Below, in pieces: positions 50,050 to 59,043 of a DNA stretch of 64,000 bases; positions within the stretch are counted from its first letter, which is position 1, and every line of letters starts with the position of its first letter. Source of the DNA: Streptomyces luteogriseus (lineage in GTDB: Bacteria > Actinomycetota > Actinomycetes > Streptomycetales > Streptomycetaceae); the NCBI RefSeq assembly GCF_014205055.1, contig NZ_JACHMS010000001.1:2356001-2420000 (forward strand), given 5' to 3'. The notes under the pieces are model-generated. The model was not told the origin of the DNA, made no database searches, and saw only the letters and a program-made list of their open reading frames with translations. The translations under genes and the position numbers were made by a program.

Positions 50050-50346
50050 TTACCGTGTTGCCTGCTCGGCAACTGTCGTCTGCTCGACGTATCGGCGCAA
50101 CGCCTTTGTGTCGAGCGGTCCCGGGACGCGCAGTGCCCTCGGGAACGCCCGGCGGCGTACCGCCTGGTCGAGACAGACCGGTGCGGGGTGTACGTACGCA
50201 CCCCGGCCGGGCAGCGTACCGCGTGGATCAGGAACGCATGCGTCCTTGATCGTCACGATCCGCAACAGCTCGGTCTTGGCCGCTCGCTCCCGACACCCCA
50301 CACAGGTGCGTTCAGGGCATGCTCGGGCGAGCGTCCGGCCAGACAC
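50050..50346 (-). CDS. YlxR (DUF448) family nucleic-acid-binding protein
   Basis: A 98-residue protein with the YlxR signature RTCVGCRERAAKTELLRIV and GRGAYVHPAPVCLDQAVRR. YlxR proteins are small RNA- or nucleoid-binding proteins encoded between nusA and infB, as here. GTG 50346 lies 11 nt after GGAGG. The gaps on both sides (102 bp to nusA, 145 bp to infB) show no terminator, so it is probably part of a rimP-nusA-ylxR-infB transcription unit. Confidence 0.92.
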   Translation of the reverse strand: MSGRTLARACPERTCVGCRERAAKTELLRIVTIKDACVPDPRGTLPGRGAYVHPAPVCLDQAVRRRAFPRALRVPGPLDTKALRRYVEQTTVAEQATR

Positions 50347-50448
50347 CTTTAAGTCTACCTCCCCGTGCGCGCCTCACCCCTTTGGGGCAGGATTCGAACA
50401 GTTGGCGCGCATGAACCTGTCGTGATCTGAACGGCCCGCGGCTTGGAT

Positions 50449-51447
50449 CTATTCCTCGGAGCCGTTCCCGGCCGGCTCGGTGTCCGGGCGGATGTCGATC
50501 CGCCAGCCGGTCAGCCGGGCCGCGAGGCGGGCGTTCTGCCCTTCCTTGCCGATGGCCAGGGACAGCTGGTAGTCGGGCACGGTCACCCGGGCCGACCGGG
50601 TCGCCATGTCCACGATCTCCACCTTGGAGACACGCGCCGGGGACAGCGCGTTCGCCACCATGTCGCCCGGGTCCTCGGACCAGTCGACGATGTCGATCTT
50701 CTCACCGTTCAGCTCGCCCATGACGTTGCGTACACGGCCGCCCATGGGGCCGATGCAGGCGCCCTTGGCGTTCAGGCCGGAGCGGGTGGACCGTACCGCG
50801 ATCTTCGTGCGGTGACCGGCCTCACGGGCGATCGCGGCGATCTCCACCGAGCCGTCGGCGATCTCCGGCACCTCCAGGGCGAAGAGCTTCTTCACCAGGT
50901 TGGGGTGCGTGCGCGAAAGGGTGACGGAGGGCCCGCGGACGCCCTTGGCCACCCGGACGACGTAGGAGCGCAGGCGCATGCCGTGGGGGTACGTCTCCCC
51001 CGGCACCTGCTCCTGCACGGGCAGGATGGCCTCGAGCTTGCCGATGTCGACGAGCACGTTCTTCGGGTCGCGGCCCTGCTGGACCACGCCGGTGACGATG
51101 TCGCCCTCGCGGCCGGCGTACTCACCGAGCGTCGCGTCGTCCTCGGCGTCGCGCAGGCGCTGCAGGATGACCTGCTTGGCCGTGGTGGCGGCGATACGGC
51201 CGAAACCGGACGGGGTGTCGTCGAACTCGCGGGCCTCCTGGCCCTCCTCGAGGTCGTCGGGGTCCTCCTTCGCCCACACGGTCACATGGCCGGTCTCCCG
51301 GTTGAGCTCCACGCGCGCGTGGCGGCGGCTTCCCTCGGTGCGGTGGTAGGCGATGAGGAGGGCCGACTCGATCGCCTCGACCAGCAGGTCGAAGGAGATC
51401 TCCTTCTCCCGAACCAAGCCCCGCAGGGCGCTCATGTCGATGTCCAC
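50449..51447 (-). CDS. nusA: Transcription termination/antitermination protein NusA
   Basis: NusA binds RNA polymerase and nascent RNA to modulate pausing and termination. The 332-residue protein has the N-terminal polymerase-binding domain, an S1 domain (about 110-185, [20 protein letters not shown]), and two KH domains (about 205-320: [20 protein letters not shown] and [19 protein letters not shown]). It lacks the C-terminal acidic repeats of E. coli NusA, as expected for actinobacteria. GTG 51447 ([14 protein letters not shown]) is 7 nt after GAGGAGG and 2 nt after the rimP stop. Confidence 0.97.
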   Translation of the reverse strand: MDIDMSALRGLVREKEISFDLLVEAIESALLIAYHRTEGSRRHARVELNRETGHVTVWAKEDPDDLEEGQEAREFDDTPSGFGRIAATTAKQVILQRLRDAEDDATLGEYAGREGDIVTGVVQQGRDPKNVLVDIGKLEAILPVQEQVPGETYPHGMRLRSYVVRVAKGVRGPSVTLSRTHPNLVKKLFALEVPEIADGSVEIAAIAREAGHRTKIAVRSTRSGLNAKGACIGPMGGRVRNVMGELNGEKIDIVDWSEDPGDMVANALSPARVSKVEIVDMATRSARVTVPDYQLSLAIGKEGQNARLAARLTGWRIDIRPDTEPAGNGSEE

Positions 51448-51449
51448 GG

Positions 51450-51950
51450 CTACGCCTCCTCTTCCTTCTTGTTGTCCTTGCGGCTGAACTCGACCTGGAC
51501 ACGCGCCCGGACGATGTCGTCGAAGGCGAGTCTGCGGGCGGTGGCCTTGCGGCCCTTCACTCCGGGCACCTCGGTGTCGACACCCTCGTCGTCGACCTTC
51601 AGGATCCTGGCGACCAGCTCGCCGCCCTCGGCCAGCTGGAACTTCACCAGCCGGTCCGTGGCGCGGACGTAGTGCCGGTGTTCCGTGAGGGGGCGCTCCG
51701 CGCCCGGGGTGCCGACCTCGAGGGTGTACTCGCCCTCGCCCATCGCGTTCGTCTCGTCGAGCTTCGCCGAGAGCGCGCGGCTCACATCGGCGATCCGGTC
51801 CAGGTCGGCGCCCGTGTCCGAGTCGACGACCACGCGCAGCACACGCTTGCGTCCGACGGAGTCCAGTTCGATCTCTTCGAGATCGAGGCCCTGGGAGGTG
51901 ACGAGCGGCTCCAGCAGTTCTCGCAGCCTCTCGCTCTGGGTGGTGCTCAT
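51450..51950 (-). CDS. rimP: Ribosome maturation factor RimP
   Basis: RimP assists 30S maturation. The 166-residue protein shows the two-domain family pattern: [40 protein letters not shown] and [20 protein letters not shown], then a C-terminal Sm-like domain. It is the first gene of the rimP-nusA-ylxR-infB cluster. The 215-bp upstream gap to the divergent lipoprotein gene must hold its promoter, but no strong -35/-10 match was found. Confidence 0.96.
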   Translation of the reverse strand: MSTTQSERLRELLEPLVTSQGLDLEEIELDSVGRKRVLRVVVDSDTGADLDRIADVSRALSAKLDETNAMGEGEYTLEVGTPGAERPLTEHRHYVRATDRLVKFQLAEGGELVARILKVDDEGVDTEVPGVKGRKATARRLAFDDIVRARVQVEFSRKDNKKEEEA

Positions 51951-52166
51951 CCGGGTGACTCCTCGGCCGCGTGTGCTGTTGTGGGTTGGGCGCGTGTCTG
52001 GTCAAAGGGTATCCGGTCGCGGGGAGTGTTGCCGTCCACCCGGTCACGAACGGTGCCGCTGAGTGATGCCGGGCGAGGGCCCGGGTACCGTGATCACGGG
52101 CGTGCAGCCCTTGCAGTCCCCGCTTTCTCGAATGTTTCTCGCAACGAGCCCCCGAGGACGTCTGAC

Positions 52167-52727
52167 GTGCCCTTCCCCTCATCGCCGCGCGCCCGGTCGG
52201 GGCCGCGCAGAAGGAGTCTGCTCGCCGTCGCCCCGGCGGCCCTGGTCCTGACGGGCTGCACCGGCGAGGACTCCGGCGGACCGGCCGACGACGGTTCGTC
52301 GGCGGCGGAGCGGACACGCGCGCGTGCGGCCCGGGACAGCGAGGGGCTGGTCGAGCGCTACGACGCGGTGATCGCCACCCGGCCGGGGCTCGCGGGCCGC
52401 CTGCGGCCGCTGCGCGAGGAGGTCGTACGGCACGCGCGGGCGTTCGGCGGGGGCCGGAAGGCATCGCCCTCGGCGTCCCCTTCCGCATCTCCCTCCGCGT
52501 CCTCGTCGGTGACCTCGTCGGCCTCATCGGCCTCGCCCGCCCCGTCCGCGACCGTGCCGGGGAACGACAAGGAGGCCCTCGCCGGGCTCGCCGCCGCGGA
52601 GCGGGAGCTCGCCGACCGGCGGGCCAAGGCGCTCGGCGGGGTGCCGGGTGAGCTGGCACGGCTGCTTGCGTCGGTGGCGGCGGCCGGGGCTGCGCACGTG
52701 TACCTGCTGACGGAGGGTGACGCGTGA
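52167..52727 (+). CDS. Putative lipoprotein with Ser/Ala/Pro-rich linker
   Basis: A 186-residue protein with an Arg-rich signal peptide ([20 protein letters not shown]; lipobox LTGC, Cys31). The RRRSLL motif could also direct it to the Tat pathway. The mature part is helical, with a [19 protein letters not shown] linker (about 98-128) and a conserved-looking end ([20 protein letters not shown]). The GTG start at 52167 follows GAGGA. Its stop overlaps the next GTG by 4 nt, so it is coupled to a ferritin-like (DUF4439) protein. The C-terminal part may belong to the same ferritin-like fold. Function unknown. Confidence 0.8.
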   Translation: MPFPSSPRARSGPRRRSLLAVAPAALVLTGCTGEDSGGPADDGSSAAERTRARAARDSEGLVERYDAVIATRPGLAGRLRPLREEVVRHARAFGGGRKASPSASPSASPSASSSVTSSASSASPAPSATVPGNDKEALAGLAAAERELADRRAKALGGVPGELARLLASVAAAGAAHVYLLTEGDA

Positions 52728-53188
52728 GCGAGGAGAAGGACCGGGAGCTGCGCGCCCTGCAGGCGGCGCTGGCGGCCGAGCACGCCGCGGTGTACGGCTA
52801 CGGCATCGTCGGCGGGAGGATCGGGGCCGGGCAGCGCTCCGAGGCGCTCACGGCGTTCGACGCGCACCGGGCGCGCAGGGATGCGCTGGTGCGCGAGGTG
52901 AAGGACCTGGGGGGCCGGCCGGTGGCCGCGTCCGCCGGTTACGCCCTGCCCTTCCAGGTGCCGGACTCGGCGGCGGCCGTGCGGCTCGCGGCCGAGCTGG
53001 AGGACCGGGTGGCGGGGGTGTACGCCGACCTGGTGCGCGCGGCGGGCGGCGGGCGGCGGGTGCTGGCCGCCGAGGCGCTGCGGGAGGCGGCGGTGCGGGC
53101 GGTGCGCTGGCGCGGCGAGAGCGTAGCCTTCCCTGGGCTCGCCGAGCGGGCCGGCACGGCCCCGCCCTCGGCGGCGCCGACGGCGTGA
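52724..53188 (+). CDS. Ferritin-like (DUF4439) protein
   Basis: A 154-residue four-helix protein of the DUF4439 ferritin-like type: [36 protein letters not shown] and [20 protein letters not shown]. Glu and His residues lie where ferritin-like proteins bind metal ([17 protein letters not shown]). The GTG overlaps the upstream lipoprotein gene by 4 nt (GTGA). It is possibly a partner of that lipoprotein; the metal content and function are unknown. Confidence 0.85.
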   Translation: MSEEKDRELRALQAALAAEHAAVYGYGIVGGRIGAGQRSEALTAFDAHRARRDALVREVKDLGGRPVAASAGYALPFQVPDSAAAVRLAAELEDRVAGVYADLVRAAGGGRRVLAAEALREAAVRAVRWRGESVAFPGLAERAGTAPPSAAPTA

Positions 53189-53236
53189 CCCCGGCCGGGC
53201 ACGCACCGCGGACAGCATGAAGGGAACGACTCGCGC

Positions 53237-54136
53237 ATGGTCTTCGAACCGCCGAAGCGTCTGGTCAGGGCGCTCGGTGAGACGGCACCGGACGGTGACG
53301 ACTGGCTGGAGAAGCTGCCCGAGGCGGCGCAGCAGGCCGTCGCGCTACGCGAGTTGACCGTGGAGCGGGTGCAGGTGCCGGGCGGGCGCAGCAGCCTGGT
53401 CGTCCTGGTGCGGACCGCCGACGGGATGCCCGCCGTGCTCAAGCTGGCGCCGGGCCGGGCCCGCCCCGAGGCGGAGCGGGCCGCGCTGGCGCAGTGGGCC
53501 GGGCGGGGTGCCGTGCAGCTGCTGGAGCCCTTCTCGGCGGAGGGCGTCCTGCTGCTGGAGCGGCTGCATCCGGACGTGTCGGTGCGGTCGCTGCCGGAGG
53601 CGAAGGCACTGTTGGAGGCGGCGGGGACGCTGCGGCGGCTGTGGGTGGAGCCGCCCGCCGGCTTCCCCTTCGAGACCGTGGCCGACCGGACCGGCCGGCA
53701 GGCCGAGGCGATGCGGGCCCGGGCCGAGTCCGATCCCGAGGTGGCCCCGCTGGTCGGCCTGGCGCTCGCGGCGCGCGAGGAGCTGCTGGCCGCGCCGCCC
53801 GAACACCGGCTGCTGCACGGTACGTTCCGGCAGAGCAAGGTGCTCGGCGGGGAGCGGATGCCGTGGCTGGCCGTGGGGCCCGACCCGGTGGTCGGCGAGT
53901 GCGCCTTCGATCTGGCCCGGCTGGTGCGGGACCGGGTGGAGGACCTGATCGCCCAGCCGTCCGGCGCGGCCACCACCCGCCGCCGGGTGAAGCGGCTCGC
54001 CGAGTCCCTGGACGTGGACCAGGAGCGGCTGCGGGGCTGGACGCTGTTCCGGGCCGTGGAGTCGGGCGTGCGGGCGGGGCGGGTCGGACGCCCGCGGGAT
54101 GCGGAGCTGCTGCTGGAGTTCGCGAGCTGGCTGTAG
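53237..54136 (+). CDS. APH-fold protein with degenerate kinase motifs
   Basis: A 299-residue protein of the aminoglycoside/hydroxyurea phosphotransferase (APH) fold. It has an N-lobe Lys69 (AVLKLAP) and a helix with RPEAERAALAQWAG, then the Brenner region LLHGTFRQSKVL, where HGDxxxxN has become HGT...K (Asp to Thr196, Asn to Lys201). The later IDPxxxxGDPxFD reads VGPDPVVGECAFD, so that metal-binding Asp is also missing. It is either a pseudokinase or a diverged enzyme. The ATG lies 48 nt after the ferritin-like gene stop, probably in the same operon, and it ends before a strong hairpin. Confidence 0.82.
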   Translation: MVFEPPKRLVRALGETAPDGDDWLEKLPEAAQQAVALRELTVERVQVPGGRSSLVVLVRTADGMPAVLKLAPGRARPEAERAALAQWAGRGAVQLLEPFSAEGVLLLERLHPDVSVRSLPEAKALLEAAGTLRRLWVEPPAGFPFETVADRTGRQAEAMRARAESDPEVAPLVGLALAAREELLAAPPEHRLLHGTFRQSKVLGGERMPWLAVGPDPVVGECAFDLARLVRDRVEDLIAQPSGAATTRRRVKRLAESLDVDQERLRGWTLFRAVESGVRAGRVGRPRDAELLLEFASWL

Positions 54137-54190
54137 GCGCCGGGACCGCGTGCTGCGCCCCCGGCGCCGGCCCGCGCCGTGTCGTCGAGT

Positions 54191-54223
54191 ACCGGGCGGA
54201 CCGATTCGGCCAGTCCGCCCGGT
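54191..54223. terminator. Bidirectional terminator between APH-fold gene and proS
   Basis: A perfect 11-bp stem, ACCGGGCGGAC (54191-54201) with GTCCGCCCGGT (54213-54223), has an 11-nt loop and lies between converging genes. Confidence 0.8.
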
Positions 54224-54233
54224 CCTGTCGGTG

Positions 54234-55934
54234 CTACGCCGTGAGGCGGGCGACGGCCTCCTCGACCGTCAGTTCCTCACGCTCGCCGGTGCGGCGGTCC
54301 TTCAGTTCCACCACGCCGTCGGCCGCGCGCCGGCCGGCCACCAGGATCTTCGGTACGCCGATCAGCTCGGAGTCGGTGAACTTGACGCCCGGGGAGACGC
54401 CGGGACGGTCGTCGACGAGGACGCGGACACCGGCCGCGGCCAGCTTCCCGGAGATGTCGAGGGCCAGCTCGGTCTGCAGGGCCTTGCCGGCGGCGACCAC
54501 GTGGACGTCGGCCGGGGCGACCTCGGCGGGCCAGCACAGGCCCTTGTCGTCGGCGCTCTGCTCGGCCAGGGCGGCCACCGCGCGGGAGACACCGATGCCG
54601 TAGGAGCCCATGGTGACGCGGACCGGCTTGCCGTTCTGGCCGAGGACGTCGAGCTTGAGGGCGTCGGCGTACTTGCGGCCCAGCTGGAAGATGTGGCCGA
54701 TCTCGATGGCGCGGTCGAGGACGAGGCCCGTGCCGCACGTGGGGCAGGGGTCGCCCTCCTGCACGACGACGACGTCGACGTAGGCGTCGACCTCGAAGTC
54801 ACGGCCCGCGACGACGTTCTTGGTGTGCGTGCCGGCCTTGTTGGCGCCGGTGATCCAGGCCGTGCCGGGGGCGACCCGCGGGTCGGCGATGTACGTGACC
54901 TTCTCCAGGCCGCGCGGTCCGACGTAGCCGCGGACCAGGTCGGGGCGGGCCGCGAAGTCCGTCTCGGTGACCAGCTCGACGGTGGCCGGGGCGAAGTGCG
55001 CCTCGACCTTGTCCATGTCGACCTCGCGGTCCCCGGGGACGCCGACGGCGACGATCTCGCCGTCGACCTTCACGAGGAGGTTCTTCAGCGTGGCCGAGGC
55101 CGGGACGCCGAGGGAGGCGGCGAGGGTCTCGATGGTGGGGGTGTCGGGGGTGGGGATGTCCTCGGCGGCCGGCACGTCCGAGGCGTCGACGGACGTCAAC
55201 TCGTACGTGATCGCCTCGGTGTTGGCCGCGAAGTCGCAGTTCGGGCAGTCGGCGAAGGTGTCCTCGCCGGCCTCGGCCGGGGCGAGGAACTCCTCGGACT
55301 TGGAGCCGCCCATGGCGCCGGCCGTCGCGGCGCAGATGCGGTAGTCGAGGCCGAGGCGCGCGAAGATCTTCTGGTAGGCCTCGCGGTGCAGGGCGTAGGA
55401 CTTGGCGAGGCCCTCGTCCTCGGTGTCGAAGGAGTAGGAGTCCTTCATCAGGAACTCGCGGCCGCGCAGGATGCCGGCGCGGGGGCGGGCCTCGTCGCGG
55501 TACTTGTTCTGGATCTGGTAGAGGATGACCGGCAGGTCCTTGTAGGAGGACGCCTGGTCCTTCACCAGGAGGGTGAAGATCTCCTCGTGTGTGGGGCCGA
55601 GGAGGTAGTCGCCGCCCCTGCGGTCCTGGAGGCGGAACAGCTCGGGGCCGTACTCCTCCCAGCGGCCGGTGGCCTCGTAGGGCTCGCGCGGCAGGATGGC
55701 GGGGAGCAGGACCTCCTGGGCGCCGACGGCGTCCATCTCCTCGCGGACGATCCGCTCGACGTTGGCCAGTACCTTCTTGCCGAGGGGCAGCCAGCTCCAG
55801 ATGCCGGCGGCGGTGCGGCGCACGTAGCCGGCGCGGACGAGGAGCTTGTGGCTGAGGACCTCGGCGTCGGCCGGGTCGTCGCGCAACGTCTTCGCCAACA
55901 ACTGGGACATGCGCTGGACCGGTGCGTTCGCCAT
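54234..55934 (-). CDS. proS: Prolyl-tRNA synthetase (bacterial type)
   Basis: ProS charges tRNA-Pro in the cytosol. The 566-residue class II enzyme shows motif 1 ([20 protein letters not shown]), motif 2 ([33 protein letters not shown]) and motif 3 ([17 protein letters not shown]). A ProRS insertion (editing) domain lies between motifs 2 and 3 (about 225-385), and the C-terminal anticodon-binding domain follows. The length fits the bacterial (E. coli-like) form. ATG 55934. A dispersed hairpin repeat lies just upstream (55961-55993). Confidence 0.97.
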   Translation of the reverse strand: MANAPVQRMSQLLAKTLRDDPADAEVLSHKLLVRAGYVRRTAAGIWSWLPLGKKVLANVERIVREEMDAVGAQEVLLPAILPREPYEATGRWEEYGPELFRLQDRRGGDYLLGPTHEEIFTLLVKDQASSYKDLPVILYQIQNKYRDEARPRAGILRGREFLMKDSYSFDTEDEGLAKSYALHREAYQKIFARLGLDYRICAATAGAMGGSKSEEFLAPAEAGEDTFADCPNCDFAANTEAITYELTSVDASDVPAAEDIPTPDTPTIETLAASLGVPASATLKNLLVKVDGEIVAVGVPGDREVDMDKVEAHFAPATVELVTETDFAARPDLVRGYVGPRGLEKVTYIADPRVAPGTAWITGANKAGTHTKNVVAGRDFEVDAYVDVVVVQEGDPCPTCGTGLVLDRAIEIGHIFQLGRKYADALKLDVLGQNGKPVRVTMGSYGIGVSRAVAALAEQSADDKGLCWPAEVAPADVHVVAAGKALQTELALDISGKLAAAGVRVLVDDRPGVSPGVKFTDSELIGVPKILVAGRRAADGVVELKDRRTGEREELTVEEAVARLTA

Positions 55935-55960
55935 GGTTCCTCTGCTCCTGCTGCTTGGGG

Positions 55961-55993
55961 TCCCCCCGCTCGAGCGGAGCCGAGAGTGGGGGA
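55961..55993. repeat. Dispersed hairpin repeat upstream of proS
   Basis: TCCCCCCGCTCGAGCGGAGC followed by CGAGAGTGGGGGA forms an imperfect hairpin (TCCCCC..CTC with GAG.GGGGGA) around a GCTCGAGC core, 27 bp before the proS start. I know near-identical sequences as abundant intergenic repeats in Streptomyces genomes; that recollection has not been checked by search. Confidence 0.6.
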
Positions 55994-56041
55994 AGGTGTT
56001 GGCAGGAGGTTATCCGGGGGGTGCGCGGCGGTGGAAATCGG

Positions 56042-56572
56042 TTATCCGCGGCACAGCGGCAGAGGGGCGCCCATGACGGCGTACGGCTTCGGTGCGCTGG
56101 GGAAGAGGACCTGGCGGGCCAGGTCCTGGTAGCCGAGGGAGCGGTACAGGGCGCGGGCGGGGCTGTCGGTGTCGATCGCGGAGAGGATCGAGCGGGGTTC
56201 GGCGGCGCCGTCGGTGATCGTGGTGATCAGGGAGCGTCCGAGGCCGCGGTTCTGGTACGCGGGGTGGACGTGCAGTTCGGTGATCACGAAGGAGTCGTCG
56301 AGCCAGTGGTCGTTGCGCAGGGCGCGGAGGTAGGGCTCGACGACCGTGGACCACCAGTGGGTGCGGTCGTTGGGCATGCCGTAGACGAAGCCGACGAGTT
56401 CGCCGTCGGCGGTGGCGCCGAGAGCCCTCGCCCCCGGGTAGGTCATGTGGCGCAGGACGATCTGGCGACGGACGGCTACCTCGTCCGGGCCCAGTCCGAA
56501 GGCCACGGCTTGGACGGCCAGGGCCTCGTCGACGTGCGCGGAGAGGTCGAGTGGGCCGATCACGAGGTCCAT
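56042..56572 (-). CDS. GNAT family N-acetyltransferase
   Basis: A 176-residue GNAT acetyltransferase. The acetyl-CoA-binding motif is visible as HPAYQNRGLGRSLITTI (about 105-121), preceded by the strand FVITELHVH and followed by the DSPARALYRSLGY motif. The substrate is unknown. It lies 107 bp from proS on the same strand, with the hairpin repeat between them, so it may be an upstream co-transcribed gene. Confidence 0.9.
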   Translation of the reverse strand: MDLVIGPLDLSAHVDEALAVQAVAFGLGPDEVAVRRQIVLRHMTYPGARALGATADGELVGFVYGMPNDRTHWWSTVVEPYLRALRNDHWLDDSFVITELHVHPAYQNRGLGRSLITTITDGAAEPRSILSAIDTDSPARALYRSLGYQDLARQVLFPSAPKPYAVMGAPLPLCRG

Positions 56573-56623
56573 GCGGGGAGCCTACAGGGGGGTCACGGTT
56601 GTCAGCCGGGTACCGGTTGTCTT

Positions 56624-56659
56624 CGGCTGAGCACGCCCACGCGGCTGAGCACGCCCACG
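56624..56659. repeat. 18-bp tandem duplication
   Basis: Two exact copies of CGGCTGAGCACGCCCACG (56624-56641, 56642-56659) lie adjacent to the dispersed repeat copy B (56660-56705) in the gap between the two GNAT genes. Confidence 0.85.
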
Positions 56660-56705
56660 CGGCGGAGCCGCACATCGCACACAGCCCCGCGCCCCTGCGG
56701 GGCGC
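56643..56705 (-). repeat. Dispersed GC-rich repeat element, copy B
   Basis: Read on the minus strand, this starts right after the second GNAT stop with GGGGCGCGGGGCTGT and continues GATGTGCGGCTCCGCCGCGT, the same blocks as copy A at 39898-39968. Then comes GGGCGTGCTCAGCC instead of GGGCGCGACAAGCC. Confidence 0.75.
56689..56705. terminator. Compact hairpin after GNAT gene
   Basis: GCGCCCC (56689-56695) pairs perfectly with GGGGCGC (56699-56705) around a 3-nt loop, 2 nt after the stop of the 282-residue GNAT gene on the minus strand. It is formed by the end of the dispersed repeat copy B. Confidence 0.65.
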
Positions 56706-56706
56706 T

Positions 56707-57555
56707 TCAGAACAGGACGCTCATGAAGGCGCCGACCTCCTGGAAGCCGACCCTCGTGTACGTCCTCCTGGCCGCGGTGTTGAAGTCGTTGACGTACAGG
56801 CTCGCGACCGGGGCGACGTCGGCGAGGGCGTAGCGCAGGACGGCTGCCATGCCGGGGGCCGCCAGGCCGGTGCCGCGGTACTCGGGGGCCACCCACACGC
56901 CCTGGATCTGGCAGGCGCGGTCCGTCGCGGCGCCGATCTCGGCCTTGAAGGCGACCTTGCCGTCCGCGTCGAAGCGGGCGAAGGCGCGGCCGGAGCCGAC
57001 GAGTTCGGCGACGCGGGCCTGGTAGAGCAGGCCGCCGTCACCGGCCAGCGGGGAGATGCCGACCTCTTCGGTGAACATCGCCACGCACGCCGGCATGATC
57101 GTTTCCATCTCGTCCTTGCGGACGCGGCGGACGTAGGGATCCGGGGTGACGTCGGCCGGGAGGCGGTCGGCGACCATGAGCGGCTGGTGGCGGCGGACCT
57201 CGCGGGCCGGGCCCCACTGGGGTTCCAGCAGCCGCCACAGGTCGGAGGTGGCGTCCGAGGGGCCGACGATGGAGGAGCAGCGGCGGCCGGCCCGGCGCGC
57301 GCGGTCGGCGAAGGCGCGGACGGCGCGCGGGCCGGCGCAGATCGGGACCAGGTTGGCTCCGGCGTAGCAGAGGGATGTGAGTATGCCGTCCTCGTACCAG
57401 CCCCACATCTCACCGCCCAGCCGCCACGGGTCGAGTCCCGCGATCTGCACGCGCGACGTCACGAAGGCGTTCGCGACCGGCTCGCGGTCGAGGACGGCGA
57501 GCGCGGCGTCCAGGTCGCTCGGTTCGAGGACCCGTGAGGTCGTCTGGGTCAACAC
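56707..57555 (-). CDS. GNAT acetyltransferase with N-terminal DUF4081-like domain
   Basis: A 282-residue protein. The N-terminal half (about 1-130: VLDREPVANAFVTSRVQIAG and GPRAVRAFADRARRAGRRCS) is of the DUF4081 type found fused to GNAT domains in actinobacteria. The C-terminal GNAT domain (about 140-282) has the acyl-CoA motif IQGVWVAPEYRGTGLAAPGM and ends VNDFNTAARRTYTRVGFQEV. The start is GTG 57555. Its position next to ispG is typical for streptomycetes. The substrate is unknown. Confidence 0.9.
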   Translation of the reverse strand: MLTQTTSRVLEPSDLDAALAVLDREPVANAFVTSRVQIAGLDPWRLGGEMWGWYEDGILTSLCYAGANLVPICAGPRAVRAFADRARRAGRRCSSIVGPSDATSDLWRLLEPQWGPAREVRRHQPLMVADRLPADVTPDPYVRRVRKDEMETIMPACVAMFTEEVGISPLAGDGGLLYQARVAELVGSGRAFARFDADGKVAFKAEIGAATDRACQIQGVWVAPEYRGTGLAAPGMAAVLRYALADVAPVASLYVNDFNTAARRTYTRVGFQEVGAFMSVLF

Positions 57556-57657
57556 GTGCGGGCCTCACGAACTGGGGTTGCTGGTCTCCGCACTATAGCT
57601 GCGCTGCTTGGGTGGGCGCCTCGGAGCTCGGGGCTTCCTGTTGCCGGGCGGGTGCGG

Positions 57658-57706
57658 GACGTCTGTGGCTTGTCGCGCAGCTCCCCGCGCCCCTTGCGGG
57701 GCGCGG
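57658..57706 (-). repeat. Dispersed GC-rich repeat element, copy C, with terminator hairpin
   Basis: Read on the minus strand it contains GGGGCGCGGGG followed by GCGCGACAAGCCAC, blocks shared with copy A at 39898-39968. The perfect stem CCGCGCCCC (57685-57693) with GGGGCGCGG (57698-57706) makes it a plausible terminator 12 nt beyond the ispG stop. Confidence 0.75.
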
Positions 57707-57717
57707 AAAACCCCGTC

Positions 57718-58875
57718 TCAGCCCGCGACAGCCACCGACGGCTCGCCGGAGGTCACGCCGTCCTTCTCCATCTGCTCGGCCAGCTTCATGGCCTCTTCGA
57801 TGAGGGTCTCGACGATCTTGGACTCGGGGACGGTCTTGATGACCTCGCCCTTGACGAAGATCTGGCCCTTGCCGTTGCCGGAGGCGACGCCGAGGTCGGC
57901 TTCGCGGGCCTCGCCGGGGCCGTTCACCACGCAGCCCATGACGGCGACGCGGAGCGGGACCTCCATGCCGGTGAGGCCCGCCGTGACCTCTTCGGCCAGC
58001 TTGTAGACGTCGACCTGGGCGCGGCCGCAGGAGGGGCAGGAGACGATCTCGAGACCGCGCTCCTTGAGGTTCAGGGACTCCAGGATCTGGATGCCGACCT
58101 TGACCTCCTCGGCGGGGGGCGCCGAGAGCGAGACGCGGATCGTGTCGCCGATGCCCTGCGAGAGGAGCGCGCCGAAGGCGACCGCCGACTTGATCGTGCC
58201 CTGGAAGGCGGGGCCCGCCTCGGTGACGCCGAGGTGCAGCGGGTAGTCGCATTGGGCGGCGAGCTGCTTGTAGGCCTCGATCATGACGACCGGGTCGTTG
58301 TGCTTGACGGAGATCTTGATGTCGCGGAAGTCGTGTTCCTCGAAGAGGGACGCCTCCCACAGGGCCGACTCCACGAGGGCCTCGGGGGTCGCCTTGCCGT
58401 ACTTCTGGAGGAGGCGCCGGTCGAGGGAGCCGGCGTTGACGCCGATGCGGATCGGGGTGCCGTGGTCCCGGGCCGCCTTGGCGATCTCCTTGACCTTGTC
58501 GTCGAACTGCTTGATGTTGCCCGGGTTGACGCGGACCGCGGCGCAGCCGGCCTCGATGGCCGCGAACACGTACTTGGGCTGGAAGTGGATGTCGGCGATG
58601 ACCGGGATCTGCGACTTGCGGGCGATGGTCGCGAGGGCGTCGGCGTCGTCCTGCGTCGGGCAGGCGACGCGGACGATCTGGCAGCCGGAGGCGGTGAGTT
58701 CGGCGATCTGCTGGAGCGTCGCGCCGATGTCGGAGGTGCGTGTCGTGGTCATCGACTGCACCGAGACAGGGGCGTCCCCGCCGACGGCCACGGATCCGAC
58801 CTGGATCTGGCGGCTCTTCCGGCGCTCGGCGAGCTTGGTCGGAACGGACGGCATGCCGAGAGAAATCGCAGTCAT
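57718..58875 (-). CDS. ispG: 4-hydroxy-3-methylbut-2-enyl diphosphate synthase IspG
   Basis: IspG (GcpE) reduces MEcPP to HMBPP in the MEP isoprenoid pathway, using a [4Fe-4S] cluster. The 385-residue protein starts [20 protein letters not shown]. The TIM-barrel part includes [20 protein letters not shown], and the cluster ligands lie in [13 protein letters not shown] and [15 protein letters not shown] 58875 is the conserved Streptomyces start; its Shine-Dalgarno sequence is weak, and a longer reading upstream is unlikely. It lies downstream of dxr and the site-2 protease but is separated from the latter by a strong hairpin. Confidence 0.96.
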   Translation of the reverse strand: MTAISLGMPSVPTKLAERRKSRQIQVGSVAVGGDAPVSVQSMTTTRTSDIGATLQQIAELTASGCQIVRVACPTQDDADALATIARKSQIPVIADIHFQPKYVFAAIEAGCAAVRVNPGNIKQFDDKVKEIAKAARDHGTPIRIGVNAGSLDRRLLQKYGKATPEALVESALWEASLFEEHDFRDIKISVKHNDPVVMIEAYKQLAAQCDYPLHLGVTEAGPAFQGTIKSAVAFGALLSQGIGDTIRVSLSAPPAEEVKVGIQILESLNLKERGLEIVSCPSCGRAQVDVYKLAEEVTAGLTGMEVPLRVAVMGCVVNGPGEAREADLGVASGNGKGQIFVKGEVIKTVPESKIVETLIEEAMKLAEQMEKDGVTSGEPSVAVAG

Positions 58876-58995
58876 CTGCTGTGCAACCCCAAGTCGTGGA
58901 TCAAGGTCCGGTCCCGTGAGCAGCGGGCTCCGAGCTTCGAGATTACGGCACATGCCTCGGGGCGAGCACATCCCACCCGCTGTGCCACCCAATGG

Positions 58996-59030
58996 GAGGC
59001 GGCCCGGCGGAAAGCATGCCGGGCCGCCTC
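58996..59030. terminator. Terminator between site-2 protease gene and ispG
   Basis: A perfect stem of at least 12 bp, AGGCGGCCCGGC (58997-59008) with GCCGGGCCGCCT (59018-59029), has a 9-nt loop and lies 14 nt beyond the site-2 protease stop. ispG may therefore have its own promoter in the remaining 120 bp. Confidence 0.82.
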
Positions 59031-59043
59031 GAACGCCGTATGA

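Noticed and set aside
50380..50420. tRNA-like T-loop sequence GTTCGAATC on the minus strand
   Set aside because: No acceptor stem, D-arm or anticodon arm can be folded around it. It lies in the nusA-ylxR spacer.
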